Notes under the pieces: generated by a model
Databases searched by the model: none
Told to the model about the DNA's origin: nothing
Seen by the model: the letters and a program-made list of their open reading frames with translations, nothing else
DNA from: an uncultured Collinsella sp.
GTDB lineage: Bacteria > Actinomycetota > Coriobacteriia > Coriobacteriales > Coriobacteriaceae
Assembly (NCBI GenBank): GCA_900541695.1
Contig: UQKL01000026.1
Coordinates: forward strand, 1-21,954
DNA: 21,954 nucleotides
Direction: 5' to 3'
Translations under genes and position numbers: made by a program
Shown here: positions 15,855 to 21,954 of the stretch, in pieces
Layout: every line of letters starts with the position of its first letter
Position numbering within the stretch: the stretch's first letter is position 1

Positions 15855-15859
15855 GAAGA

Positions 15860-15889
15860 CCAGCCATAGTTTTAAACGCCTGCGGCTGG
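15860..15889 (+). other. Second stem-loop in the infA-rpmJ spacer
   Basis: CCAGCC (15860-15865) pairs with GGCTGG (15884-15889) around an 18-base loop. It follows the first structure by five bases and ends about 50 bases before the rpmJ start. Together the two stems fill most of the 147-bp spacer. Confidence 0.4.
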
Positions 15890-15938
15890 GCGAGTAGATA
15901 GTAGGGAAGTAGTTTGAGCGCTACCGAAAGGAAGAACG

Positions 15939-16052
15939 ATGAAGGTACGTCCTTCGGTCAAGAAGATGTGCGATAAGTGCAAAATCATTAGGCGCCACGG
16001 CAAGGTCCTCGTCATTTGCGAGAACCCCCGTCATAAGCAGCGTCAGGGTTAA
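15939..16052 (+). CDS. rpmJ: 50S ribosomal protein L36, zinc-binding form
   Basis: A 37-aa L36, the smallest large-subunit protein. The sequence [19 protein letters not shown] then [18 protein letters not shown] is complete. The four zinc ligands Cys11, Cys14, Cys27 and His32 are all present, so this is the zinc-bearing type. AAAGGAAG precedes the ATG. It lies 14 bp before rpsM in the standard order. It is short enough to be missed by gene callers with a length cut-off. Confidence 0.97.
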   Translation: MKVRPSVKKMCDKCKIIRRHGKVLVICENPRHKQRQG

Positions 16053-16066
16053 GAGAGGAGACTACG

Positions 16067-16441
16067 TTGGCCCGTATTAATGGTGTCGACCTCCCGCGTG
16101 AGAAGCGCGTTGAGATCGGTCTGACCTACATTTACGGCATCGGCCGCACCACTGCGACGAAGATTTGCGTCGAGTGCAACGTTAACGTGGACACGCGCGT
16201 TAAGGACCTCACCGAGGATGAGGTTAACGCCATCCGCGATTATATCGATAAGAATCAGATCATGGTTGAGGGCGACCTCCGCCGTGAGCGCAACCAGAAC
16301 GTCAAGCGCCTTATGGACATCGGCTGCAACCGCGGCCTTCGTCACCGCAAGGGCCTCCCGGTCCGCGGCCAGCGCACCCACACTAACGCTCGTACCCGCA
16401 AGGGCCCGAAGCGTCAGATCGGTGCTAAGAAGAAGAAATAA
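16067..16441 (+). CDS. rpsM: 30S ribosomal protein S13
   Basis: A 124-aa S13 of the small-subunit head, forming bridges to the large subunit and contacting P-site tRNA. It starts [25 protein letters not shown] and ends in the basic tail [17 protein letters not shown] followed by IGAKKKK. Translation starts at a TTG (16067) after AGAGGAG with 6 bases of spacing. No in-frame ATG or GTG gives the conserved N-terminus, so the TTG start is firm. The rpsK gene follows 14 bp later. Confidence 0.97.
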   Translation: MARINGVDLPREKRVEIGLTYIYGIGRTTATKICVECNVNVDTRVKDLTEDEVNAIRDYIDKNQIMVEGDLRRERNQNVKRLMDIGCNRGLRHRKGLPVRGQRTHTNARTRKGPKRQIGAKKKK

Positions 16442-16455
16442 GGAGCGCTAGATAG

Positions 16456-16860
16456 ATGGCTACTGCTAAGAAGAACGTTCGCGCTGCCCGTCTGAAGCGC
16501 GCGGACCGTAAGAACATTTCCGTGGGCCAGGCTCACATTCGTTCTACGTTCAACAACACGATCGTTTCGATCACCGATCCCCAGGGCAACGTCATTTCCT
16601 GGAAGTCGGCTGGCCAGGTGGGCTTCAAGGGCTCCCGTAAGTCCACGCCGTTCGCTGCCCAGATGGCTGCCGAGGCTGCTGCCAAGCAGGCCATGGAGCA
16701 CGGCATGAAGAAGGTTTCCGTCTTCGTCAAGGGCCCCGGCTCCGGTCGTGAGACCGCCATCCGCTCCCTCCAGGCTGCTGGCCTCGAGGTCTCGAGCATC
16801 CAGGACAAGACCCCCATTCCGCACAACGGCTGCCGCCCCAAGAAGCGTCGCCGCGTGTAA
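16456..16860 (+). CDS. rpsK: 30S ribosomal protein S11
   Basis: A 134-aa S11 of the small-subunit platform near the mRNA exit. Family motifs are [46 protein letters not shown] and the ending [16 protein letters not shown]. The N-terminus is basic ([17 protein letters not shown]). AAGGAGC precedes the ATG at 16456. The order rpsM-rpsK-rpsD-rpoA is the alpha operon. Confidence 0.98.
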   Translation: MATAKKNVRAARLKRADRKNISVGQAHIRSTFNNTIVSITDPQGNVISWKSAGQVGFKGSRKSTPFAAQMAAEAAAKQAMEHGMKKVSVFVKGPGSGRETAIRSLQAAGLEVSSIQDKTPIPHNGCRPKKRRRV

Positions 16861-16879
16861 CTGAAAGGATCGTATCAAT

Positions 16880-17476
16880 ATGGCAATCGACAGGACTCCT
16901 GTTCTTAAGCGCTGCCGTCAGCTCGGGATCGATCCCGCTGAGCTCGGTTACAGCAGCAAGAAGGAATCTATCCGTCAGCCCAAGCGCCGTCGCAAGGAAT
17001 CTGAGTACGGCATGCAGCTGCGTGAGAAGCAGAAGGTCAAGTTCATCTATGGCGTTCTGGAGAAGCAGTTCCACGGCTACTTCAACAAGGCCCGTAAGAT
17101 GAACGGCGTCACCGGTGAGAACCTCATGATCATCCTTGAGTCTCGCCTCGACAACGTCGTCTTCCGTCTTGGCTTCGCCCGCACCCGCAAAGAGGCTCGT
17201 CAGTCCGTCCGTCACGGTCACTTCACCGTGAACGGCAAGCGCGTGGACATCCCGTCCTACCGCGTCAAGGCCGGCGACGTCGTCGCTGTCGGCGAGAAGT
17301 TCCGTGACCTCCTCCCCATCAAGGAGGCCCTGATTTCCTCCGAGCGCTTTGAGGTCCCTGGCTGGCTCGAGGTCGATATCGAGAAGCTGTCTGGTAACGT
17401 GCTCGCTCTGCCGACGCGTGAGCAGATCAGCGGTGATATCAACGAGCAGCTCATCGTCGAGCTCTACTCTAAGTAG
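16880..17476 (+). CDS. rpsD: 30S ribosomal protein S4
   Basis: A 198-aa S4, a primary 16S rRNA-binding and assembly protein. The segment YGMQLREKQKVKFIYGVLE and the S4 RNA-binding domain (RLDNVVFRLGFARTRKEAR to VNGKRVDIPSYRV, about 92-150) are intact, and it ends INEQLIVELYSK. The N-terminus has only one cysteine and no four-Cys zinc site, so this is the zinc-free type. It sits within the alpha operon, where in E. coli S4 itself represses translation. Whether that applies here is unknown. Confidence 0.97.
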   Translation: MAIDRTPVLKRCRQLGIDPAELGYSSKKESIRQPKRRRKESEYGMQLREKQKVKFIYGVLEKQFHGYFNKARKMNGVTGENLMIILESRLDNVVFRLGFARTRKEARQSVRHGHFTVNGKRVDIPSYRVKAGDVVAVGEKFRDLLPIKEALISSERFEVPGWLEVDIEKLSGNVLALPTREQISGDINEQLIVELYSK

Positions 17477-17508
17477 TCCATCCGGGCTGCTGAGGCTGGA
17501 GGTAATAC

Positions 17509-18450
17509 ATGTCAGAATTCATTAGGCCTCAGGTTCAGGTCGAAGAGATCAACGAGACCTCTGCTCGTGTCTCCGTCGAGCCGCTCGAGCGTGGCTACGG
17601 CGATACGCTGGGTAACTCGCTTCGTCGTGTTCTTCTGTCCTCGCTCGAGGGTGCCGCCGTCGAGGCCATTCAGATCGATGGTGCACAGCACGAGTTCATG
17701 ACCATCCCTAACATGGTCGAGGATGTCACCGACATCGTCCTGAATGTCAAGGGTCTTGTCTTCAGGGCTCTCGGCACGACCGACGAGGCGACCGCCACCA
17801 TCTCGGTTGACGGCCCCTGCGAGGTCACCGGTGCGGACTTCTTTATTCCGTCCGAGTTTGAGCTGGTCAACCCCGAGCAGCACATTGCTACGCTCACCGA
17901 GGGTGGCCATCTCACCATGAGCATGCGCATCGGCTATGGCCGCGGCTATGTCTCTGGCGAGGCTAACAAGCGTGACAACGATCCCATCGGTGTGATCAAC
18001 GTCGACTCGCTCTACTCGCCGGTGTCCCGTTGCGCCAAGCTCGTTGAGGCTTGCCGTGTCGGCCAGCATACCGACTACGACCGCCTTGTCCTCGAGATCG
18101 AGACCAACGGTTCCATCGCCCCGCGCGACGCCGTGGTCCAGGCTGCCAATATCATCAACCAGCATATGGCCGCCTTTATGAACCTTGCCGAGACCCCCGA
18201 GGTCGAGGAGGAGGCTTCGATCTTCGCTCCCGAGGTTACCAACGACAACGCCGAGCTGGACAAGCAGATCGAGGACTTGGACCTTTCCGTCCGTTCCTAC
18301 AACTGCCTTAAGCGCGCCAGCATTCACTCGGTCCGTCAGCTCGTTGAGTTCTCGGAGAACGATCTGCTCAACATCCGTAACTTCGGTGTTAAGTCGATCG
18401 AGGAAGTGAAGGACAAGCTTGAGTCCATGGGCCTGAGCCTGAAGGCTTAA
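17509..18450 (+). CDS. rpoA: RNA polymerase alpha subunit
   Basis: A 313-aa alpha subunit. The N-terminal domain (about 1-230) dimerises and starts core polymerase assembly, with ERGYGDTLGNSLRRVLLSSLEGAAV conserved across residues 27-51. The C-terminal domain (about 255-313) has the SVRSYNCLKRASIHSV segment, whose Arg and Asn correspond to the DNA-contacting residues of the E. coli domain. It ends ESMGLSLKA. The ATG at 17509 follows GGAGG. It is followed 30 bp later by rplQ. Confidence 0.98.
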   Translation: MSEFIRPQVQVEEINETSARVSVEPLERGYGDTLGNSLRRVLLSSLEGAAVEAIQIDGAQHEFMTIPNMVEDVTDIVLNVKGLVFRALGTTDEATATISVDGPCEVTGADFFIPSEFELVNPEQHIATLTEGGHLTMSMRIGYGRGYVSGEANKRDNDPIGVINVDSLYSPVSRCAKLVEACRVGQHTDYDRLVLEIETNGSIAPRDAVVQAANIINQHMAAFMNLAETPEVEEEASIFAPEVTNDNAELDKQIEDLDLSVRSYNCLKRASIHSVRQLVEFSENDLLNIRNFGVKSIEEVKDKLESMGLSLKA

Positions 18451-18480
18451 TGCTTCGCATATTTGAGGAGAAACTAGACC

Positions 18481-18948
18481 ATGCGTCACAACGTTAAGAA
18501 GGGCCTGAAGCTCGGCACCGATGCGAGCCACACCAAGGCCATGAAGAAGAGCCTTGCTAAGGCCCTCTTCGAGAACGACCGCATCAAGACCACCGAGACC
18601 CGCGCTAAGGCGCTGCGTTCGGTCGTCGACCCGATCATCACCTGGGCCAAGAAGGGCGACCTGCACTCTCGCCGTCTGGCTATCGCCAAGCTCGGCGATA
18701 AGCAGCTCGTTGCCGAGATCTTCGACAAGGCTGCTCAGGGCATGTGGCAGGACCGCAACGGCGGTTACACTCGCATCATGAAGCTCGGTAACCGTAAGGG
18801 CGATAACGCTCCTATCGTTATCATGGAGCTCGTCACCGAGCCTTGCACGCCTAAGGCCAAGAAGGCTGCTCCGGCCCCCAAGAAGGCCGCTGCTCCCAAG
18901 AAGGTTGAGGCTGCCGAGGAGGCTTCTGCTGAGGAGACCGCTGAGTAG
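18481..18948 (+). CDS. rplQ: 50S ribosomal protein L17 with C-terminal tail
   Basis: A 155-aa L17, a large-subunit protein near the exit tunnel. The first 118 residues form the usual domain (RHNVKKGLKLGTDASHTKAM, RIKTTETRAKAL, NGGYTRIMKLGNRKGDNAPI). After it comes a tail of about 35 residues rich in Ala, Lys and Glu (KKAAPAPKKAAAPKK, then VEAAEEASAEETAE). Such tails are common in actinobacterial L17. The gene ends the ribosomal run, followed by a strong terminator 26 bp later. Confidence 0.97.
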   Translation: MRHNVKKGLKLGTDASHTKAMKKSLAKALFENDRIKTTETRAKALRSVVDPIITWAKKGDLHSRRLAIAKLGDKQLVAEIFDKAAQGMWQDRNGGYTRIMKLGNRKGDNAPIVIMELVTEPCTPKAKKAAPAPKKAAAPKKVEAAEEASAEETAE

Positions 18949-18974
18949 ACATTCTGTCTGCATAGGCTATATTC

Positions 18975-19005
18975 GAGGGGTACGTTCGCGTACCCCTCTT
19001 TTTTT
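18975..19005 (+). terminator. Intrinsic terminator of the ribosomal operon
   Basis: GAGGGGTACG (18975-18984), a TTCG tetraloop and CGTACCCCTC (18989-18998) form a perfect 10-bp stem followed by seven Ts. UUCG is an especially stable loop. It lies 27 bp after the rplQ stop and marks the end of the long transcription unit. The next gene, truA, begins only 36 bp after the T-run. Confidence 0.95.
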
Positions 19006-19040
19006 GTCGCAATACCGTTGCTAGTTTGTTGGGAGCGCCC

Positions 19041-19865
19041 ATGACTGCGCCGTCTGATTTCAATTCGACCCCCGAGCTCGACGCCACCCTTGTATTTCGC
19101 GTGGCCTACGATGGCTCCTCCTATAGCGGATTTGCGGAGCAGCCGGGCCTGACGACGGTTGCGGGCGAGCTGCGCCGTGCCATTGAGACGTTGCTGCGCC
19201 GCCCAATCGATCTTACGTGCGCGGGGCGTACCGATGCCGGCGTTCATGCGGTGGCCCAATACATCAGCGTGCCCGTAACGGACGCTGAGCTCGCTTTGAC
19301 GCGCCGTAGGTGGCTGAGGGCTATGGATTCCCTCCTGGGCAAAGATATCGCCATAAACGAGGTCTACAAGGCTCGTAAGGGCTTTTCTGCACGTTTTGAC
19401 GCGCGCTCTCGCACTTACACCTATCGCATTGCCGACCGTGATGCGCGACCCGTGCTGTCACGCGGTGCTGTGTGGTGGCATCGCTATCCCCTCGACGTCG
19501 ACGCGATGGCTGCCGCCTGTCCTGCGCTTTTGGGCGAGCAGGACTTTAAGAGCTTTTGCAAGGTCGCCTCTGCCGTGGGCAAGCCCACGCACCGTTGCGT
19601 AATGCGGGCCGAGTTTGGCCATGAGGTCGCCTTTGGCGAGGACATCCTCACGTTTACCATCGAGGGCAATGCGTTTTTGCATTCGATGGTGCGAACCATT
19701 GTGGGCACCCTTGTCGAGATCGGCATGCATCGCCGCGATCCCGAGTGGATGCGCGAGGTAATTGACGCCTGCGATCGCACCGCAGCTGGTCCTACGGCAC
19801 CCGCATGCGGTCTTACTTTTATGGGCGTGGACTACGACCCCGCCGAGCTTGTGGTCCTCGATTAG
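19041..19865 (+). CDS. truA: tRNA pseudouridine(38-40) synthase TruA
   Basis: A 274-aa enzyme that converts uridines 38, 39 and 40 in the tRNA anticodon arm to pseudouridine. The catalytic Asp is in AGRTDAGVHA (about residue 60). Other family segments are VAYDGSSYSGFAEQ, FSARFDARSRTYTYRI, DFKSFCK and FLHSMVRTIVGTLVEIG. I chose the ATG at 19041 because GGGAG lies 5 bases upstream; a TTG at 19026 is in frame but has no better site. It follows the rplQ terminator in the usual actinobacterial order. Its expression depends on readthrough or on a promoter hidden in the 36-bp gap. Confidence 0.95.
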   Translation: MTAPSDFNSTPELDATLVFRVAYDGSSYSGFAEQPGLTTVAGELRRAIETLLRRPIDLTCAGRTDAGVHAVAQYISVPVTDAELALTRRRWLRAMDSLLGKDIAINEVYKARKGFSARFDARSRTYTYRIADRDARPVLSRGAVWWHRYPLDVDAMAAACPALLGEQDFKSFCKVASAVGKPTHRCVMRAEFGHEVAFGEDILTFTIEGNAFLHSMVRTIVGTLVEIGMHRRDPEWMREVIDACDRTAAGPTAPACGLTFMGVDYDPAELVVLD

Positions 19866-19984
19866 GGATGAGACTGCCTGACGGCGATCTTTGTGTGCGG
19901 CGCCTGTGGGCGGGGCGTGTGCAACATCTGTTCTTGACGTGCATCGCGACGGGCGACCATCCGCATTAATTGACGGGGTGTACC

Positions 19985-21061
19985 ATGAACGGCAGTTTGT
20001 TACTGGCTGTCGAGAGGACGGAAAACTTGGTTCGACGTGGTTCGCATCCGCGACTTTCGGTGATCCTGATTGTTGAGGGTTCGCCCAGTTATACGATGCG
20101 TGCTCTCGAGAGCATCCAGAACCAAGACCTCTACGATTTGCAGATTGTCGTCGTTTGCCGCGGCGTGGTAGCTGGTGTGCGTCATTCGCTCGAAGTTGCT
20201 GCCGACAGAGATATTCATATTGATTTGATTGATGTTGAAGACCCGGTGCCTGGCGCCTGCCTGCGTGCCGGCTTTGCGGCTTCGCGCGGCTCCCAGATCA
20301 TTGCGATGAATGCCAATGAGTGGTTTGCGCCGCAGTCCCTTTCGCAGATGGTCGAAAGCTCCTGCGACGCTTCTGCTGACATCGTGTTTCCCTCCGTATC
20401 GCTCGACCGCTACGATGTTCACCGCGAGCGTCATTCCCGAGTTTTGGACGCGACACCCGTTTCTGAAGATGAGGACCGGGCGGCTTGCCTGACCCAATTG
20501 GTTTCCTATGGTTTAATCCGACAGACCTCTGGCGTGCTGTATGATCGCGCCCTTTTTGAGGCGTGCCTTGCGCATGGCGATGCGTTTCGCACGGTGTCTT
20601 TTTTGACGTTCGCGCTTTCGCAGGCAAAGCGCGTTTCGGGATGTGGCCGTGCCCGTTTTCATGCAGTGGCGCCGTCGATTACGGAGACGTTTGACCCCAC
20701 GATGTTTGCCAGGCTTTCTGATGATATCGGGGCGCTCGACAGGCTTGCCGACTCGCTTGCCGTTGAGGGCGGTGGCGATCAGTTGAAGCTGGTCTGCCAG
20801 CGGTATTACTACGCCGGCCTGGTTGCCTGCATCGAAAATTTGTGTCTGAGCCCCCATGGGGTGTCTTCAATAGAGCGTTCGGCCCGTTTGCATGATATGC
20901 TCGAAGCGCAGCGTACCCGTCAGATGGTTGCGGCTCTTAAAGGCAACCATCGGGGCTTAGGTCTGCTCTATGGTTCGATAGCTAGTGCCAAGCCTATGCG
21001 GTGTGCGTTGTATACGCATCTGGCGGCCTTTTTCAATCGTTCGGGCGCCAGGACTGTCTAA
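19985..21061 (+). CDS. Glycosyltransferase family 2-like protein lacking a normal DxD motif
   Basis: A 358-aa protein whose first 115 residues look like a GT-A glycosyltransferase: LSVILIVEGSPSYTMRALESI (a typical opening with SVILIV), then YDLQIVVVCRG, then a second hydrophobic strand SQIIAMNANEWF at about 103-114. That strand normally carries the metal-binding acidic motif (such as LDSDDW), but here the matching residues are MNANEW. The remaining two thirds are helical and not recognised. No membrane segment is clear. I chose the ATG at 19985, after GACGGGGTG. It lies between truA and argR. It may be a non-catalytic relative or use another geometry; the sugar substrate is unknown. Confidence 0.7.
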   Translation: MNGSLLLAVERTENLVRRGSHPRLSVILIVEGSPSYTMRALESIQNQDLYDLQIVVVCRGVVAGVRHSLEVAADRDIHIDLIDVEDPVPGACLRAGFAASRGSQIIAMNANEWFAPQSLSQMVESSCDASADIVFPSVSLDRYDVHRERHSRVLDATPVSEDEDRAACLTQLVSYGLIRQTSGVLYDRALFEACLAHGDAFRTVSFLTFALSQAKRVSGCGRARFHAVAPSITETFDPTMFARLSDDIGALDRLADSLAVEGGGDQLKLVCQRYYYAGLVACIENLCLSPHGVSSIERSARLHDMLEAQRTRQMVAALKGNHRGLGLLYGSIASAKPMRCALYTHLAAFFNRSGARTV

Positions 21062-21070
21062 TAGCGTGAT

Positions 21071-21104
21071 TTTCGAAATAAATTGCATGGAATTGTTTCG
21101 AAAT
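21071..21104. promoter_or_regulatory. Paired TTTCGAAA palindromes upstream of argR
   Basis: TTTCGAAAT occurs at 21071-21079 and again at 21096-21104, 25 bp apart. Each contains the self-complementary TTTCGAAA. The intervening AATTGCATGGAATT is itself nearly symmetric, so the whole block is a dyad. It lies about 90-120 bp before the argR start and just after the upstream stop. It may be a protein-binding site. Confidence 0.4.
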
Positions 21105-21146
21105 GCGTTCTTATTCACTAAAACCCTCAAATAGCGCTAAACTATT

Positions 21147-21163
21147 CAATCACTAAGTGATTG
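21147..21163. promoter_or_regulatory. Palindrome just upstream of argR, possible operator
   Basis: CAATCACT-A-AGTGATTG is a 17-bp palindrome with perfect 8-bp arms, ending 30 bases before the argR ATG. ArgR proteins often repress their own gene. The sequence differs from the E. coli ARG box (TGAAT/ATTCA type), so the assignment rests on symmetry and position only. Confidence 0.45.
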
Positions 21164-21193
21164 TCTCCGCCATCTTTTGGAGTGAGGTTTTGT

Positions 21194-21631
21194 ATGGCCA
21201 AAAAACGCAATGGGCGCCAGGATGCCATCAGAGATATTGTTCGCAATAAGGACGTACGTACGCAGCGCGTTTTGGTAGACGAGCTTCGCGCCATGGGTTT
21301 CGATTGCACGCAGGCGACCGTTTCGCGCGACATCGCGGACATGGGACTGCGTAAGCTCCCCGAGGGCATCTATGTCCTTGCCGAGGACCTGCATCTGCAG
21401 CGCATGGTTTCCGAGTTGGTTACCGGCGTACTGCGCACCGATAATCTGGTTATGATCAAGGCACAGCCCGGTACGGCTTCTGGTATTGCCGCAGCGGTCG
21501 ATGCCGCGGAGCTGCCCGACGTGCTTGGCTCGCTTGCCGGCAACGACACGATCTTAGTCATTGCGCAGACGGCCGAGGACGGCGAACGCCTTGAAGCGCT
21601 CATCAACAAGCTGAGTAACTCTCACAAGTAG
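21194..21631 (+). CDS. argR: Arginine repressor ArgR
   Basis: A 145-aa hexameric arginine-sensing regulator of arginine biosynthesis and catabolism. The N-terminal winged-helix domain (about 1-70) has TQATVSRDIADMGLRKLP with Ser44-Arg45 at the DNA-contact position. The C-terminal arginine-binding domain contains GTASGIAAAVDA (93-104), with Asp103 in the ligand position, and NDTILVIAQT. I chose the ATG at 21194; GGAGTGAGG lies upstream, though the frame extends to 21161. No arginine-pathway gene is beside it here. It is followed by its own terminator. Confidence 0.95.
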   Translation: MAKKRNGRQDAIRDIVRNKDVRTQRVLVDELRAMGFDCTQATVSRDIADMGLRKLPEGIYVLAEDLHLQRMVSELVTGVLRTDNLVMIKAQPGTASGIAAAVDAAELPDVLGSLAGNDTILVIAQTAEDGERLEALINKLSNSHK

Positions 21632-21682
21632 GGGATGCGTGGCACTGCTGCTGTGCCGATTGTTGCTATAGGTAATTGCCGA

Positions 21683-21710
21683 GGGCGTTGACGAAGGTCA
21701 GCGCCCTTTT
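21683..21710 (+). terminator. Intrinsic terminator of argR
   Basis: GGGCGTTGAC (21683-21692) pairs with GTCAGCGCCC (21697-21706), with one G-U pair, around a GAAG loop, followed by TTTT. It lies 52 bp after the argR stop. Confidence 0.85.
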
Positions 21711-21789
21711 GCATGCCGGCACCCGTTGCTCTATCGGTCCTGCAGCCGGGGCCGTCGTGGCATCTTGTGACATCTGCCGAAATAAAGAA

Positions 21790-21821
21790 GCGCCCGAGCA
21801 GCGTACGTGCTGCTCGGGCGC
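21790..21821 (-). terminator. Intrinsic terminator of the right-edge minus-strand gene
   Basis: GCGCCCGAGCAGC (21790-21802) and GCTGCTCGGGCGC (21809-21821) form a perfect 13-bp stem with a 6-base loop. Read on the minus strand it is followed by TTCTTTATTT, so it terminates leftward transcription. It lies 26 bp beyond the stop of the partial gene. Confidence 0.85.
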
Positions 21822-21846
21822 CTTGGTGTCAGATGCCGCTTTGCGT

Positions 21847-21954
21847 CTACTGGCCCGTAGAGGGGTCGGGCGTGGGCGTAGGATCGGGGGTAGGCGTCGG
21901 CGTGCCACCGTCGCCACCCGTGCCACCCGTGCCACCCGTGCCACCCGTGCCACC
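21847..21954 (-). CDS. C-terminal end of a Gly-Thr/Pro-Thr-rich protein (partial)
   Basis: Thirty-five residues and a TAG stop are visible on the minus strand, continuing beyond the window. The part seen is low complexity: five Gly-Gly-Thr units with one Gly-Gly-Asp between them, then TPTPDPTPTPDPSTGQ. Such tails occur at the C-termini of class A penicillin-binding proteins and other cell-surface proteins in actinobacteria, but the domain that would decide is outside the window. The good minus-strand terminator downstream supports a real gene. Confidence 0.6.
   Translation of the reverse strand, partial: GGTGGTGGTGGTGGDGGTPTPTPDPTPTPDPSTGQ
21913..21954. repeat. 9-bp tandem repeat at the right edge
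   Basis: GCCACCCGT is repeated four times exactly (21913-21948), followed by six more matching bases at the end of the window. It encodes the Gly-Gly-Thr units of the partial minus-strand gene. Copy number may vary between strains by replication slippage, with each unit adding three residues in frame. Confidence 0.9.

Noticed and set aside
17512..18963. 483-codon open frame opposite rpoA and rplQ
   Set aside because: It spans two certain genes on the other strand and results from biased codon use.
19026..19040. TTG start for truA
   Set aside because: The ATG at 19041 has a better-placed GGGAG site.
1..21954. tRNA, rRNA, insertion sequences or selenocysteine codons
   Set aside because: None was recognised by reading. 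No transposase-like protein is present, and all genes called end at plausible stops.

Overview
The window looks like a chromosomal segment of a gut actinobacterium of the class Coriobacteriia, most like Collinsella. This is an inference from the GC-rich codon use, the spc/alpha ribosomal gene order typical of Gram-positives and actinobacteria, a zinc-type S14, and selenium-dependent molybdenum hydroxylase accessory genes common in that group. No similarity search was run. The left and right ends cut through context: the left end starts 17 bases before an integrase stop codon, and the right end stops inside a 9-base tandem repeat within a gene.

Positions 1-5450 are accessory. They hold a tyrosine recombinase (minus), an unrecognised 177-aa protein (minus), an AAA ATPase with a DUF4143-type C-terminus (plus) preceded by four repeats spaced exactly 33 bp apart, a proline-rich single-pass membrane protein (minus), and a YheO-type PAS/HTH regulator (minus). 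Positions 5615-8916 form a molybdenum hydroxylase maturation cluster: a MobA/MocA-like nucleotidyltransferase, YqeC (opposite strand), YqeB and an XdhC-family protein. No hydroxylase structural gene is present.

Positions 9227-18948 are one long plus-strand ribosomal run: rplE, rpsN, rpsH, rplF, rplR, rpsE, rpmD, rplO, secY, adk, map, infA, rpmJ (37 aa), rpsM, rpsK, rpsD, rpoA, rplQ. It closes with a strong UUCG-loop terminator. The unusual point is its beginning. rplE is normally preceded by rplN and rplX, but here it follows xdhC after a 310-bp gap holding a 20-bp-arm perfect palindrome, a candidate promoter and a structured leader. The spc operon therefore appears split between rplX and rplE, or the contig is joined there.

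After the terminator come truA, a glycosyltransferase-2-like protein that lacks the expected acidic DxD motif, and argR with palindromes upstream and its own terminator. The C-terminal end of a Gly-Thr/Pro-Thr-rich protein lies on the minus strand at the right edge with a clear minus-strand terminator. Several spacers inside the ribosomal run carry stem-loops without U-tracts, which are candidate RNA control or processing elements. I found no tRNA, rRNA, CRISPR array or insertion sequence. The best candidates for something undescribed are the 33-bp-phased repeats before the ATPase, the split spc operon with its palindrome and leader, and the degenerate glycosyltransferase.
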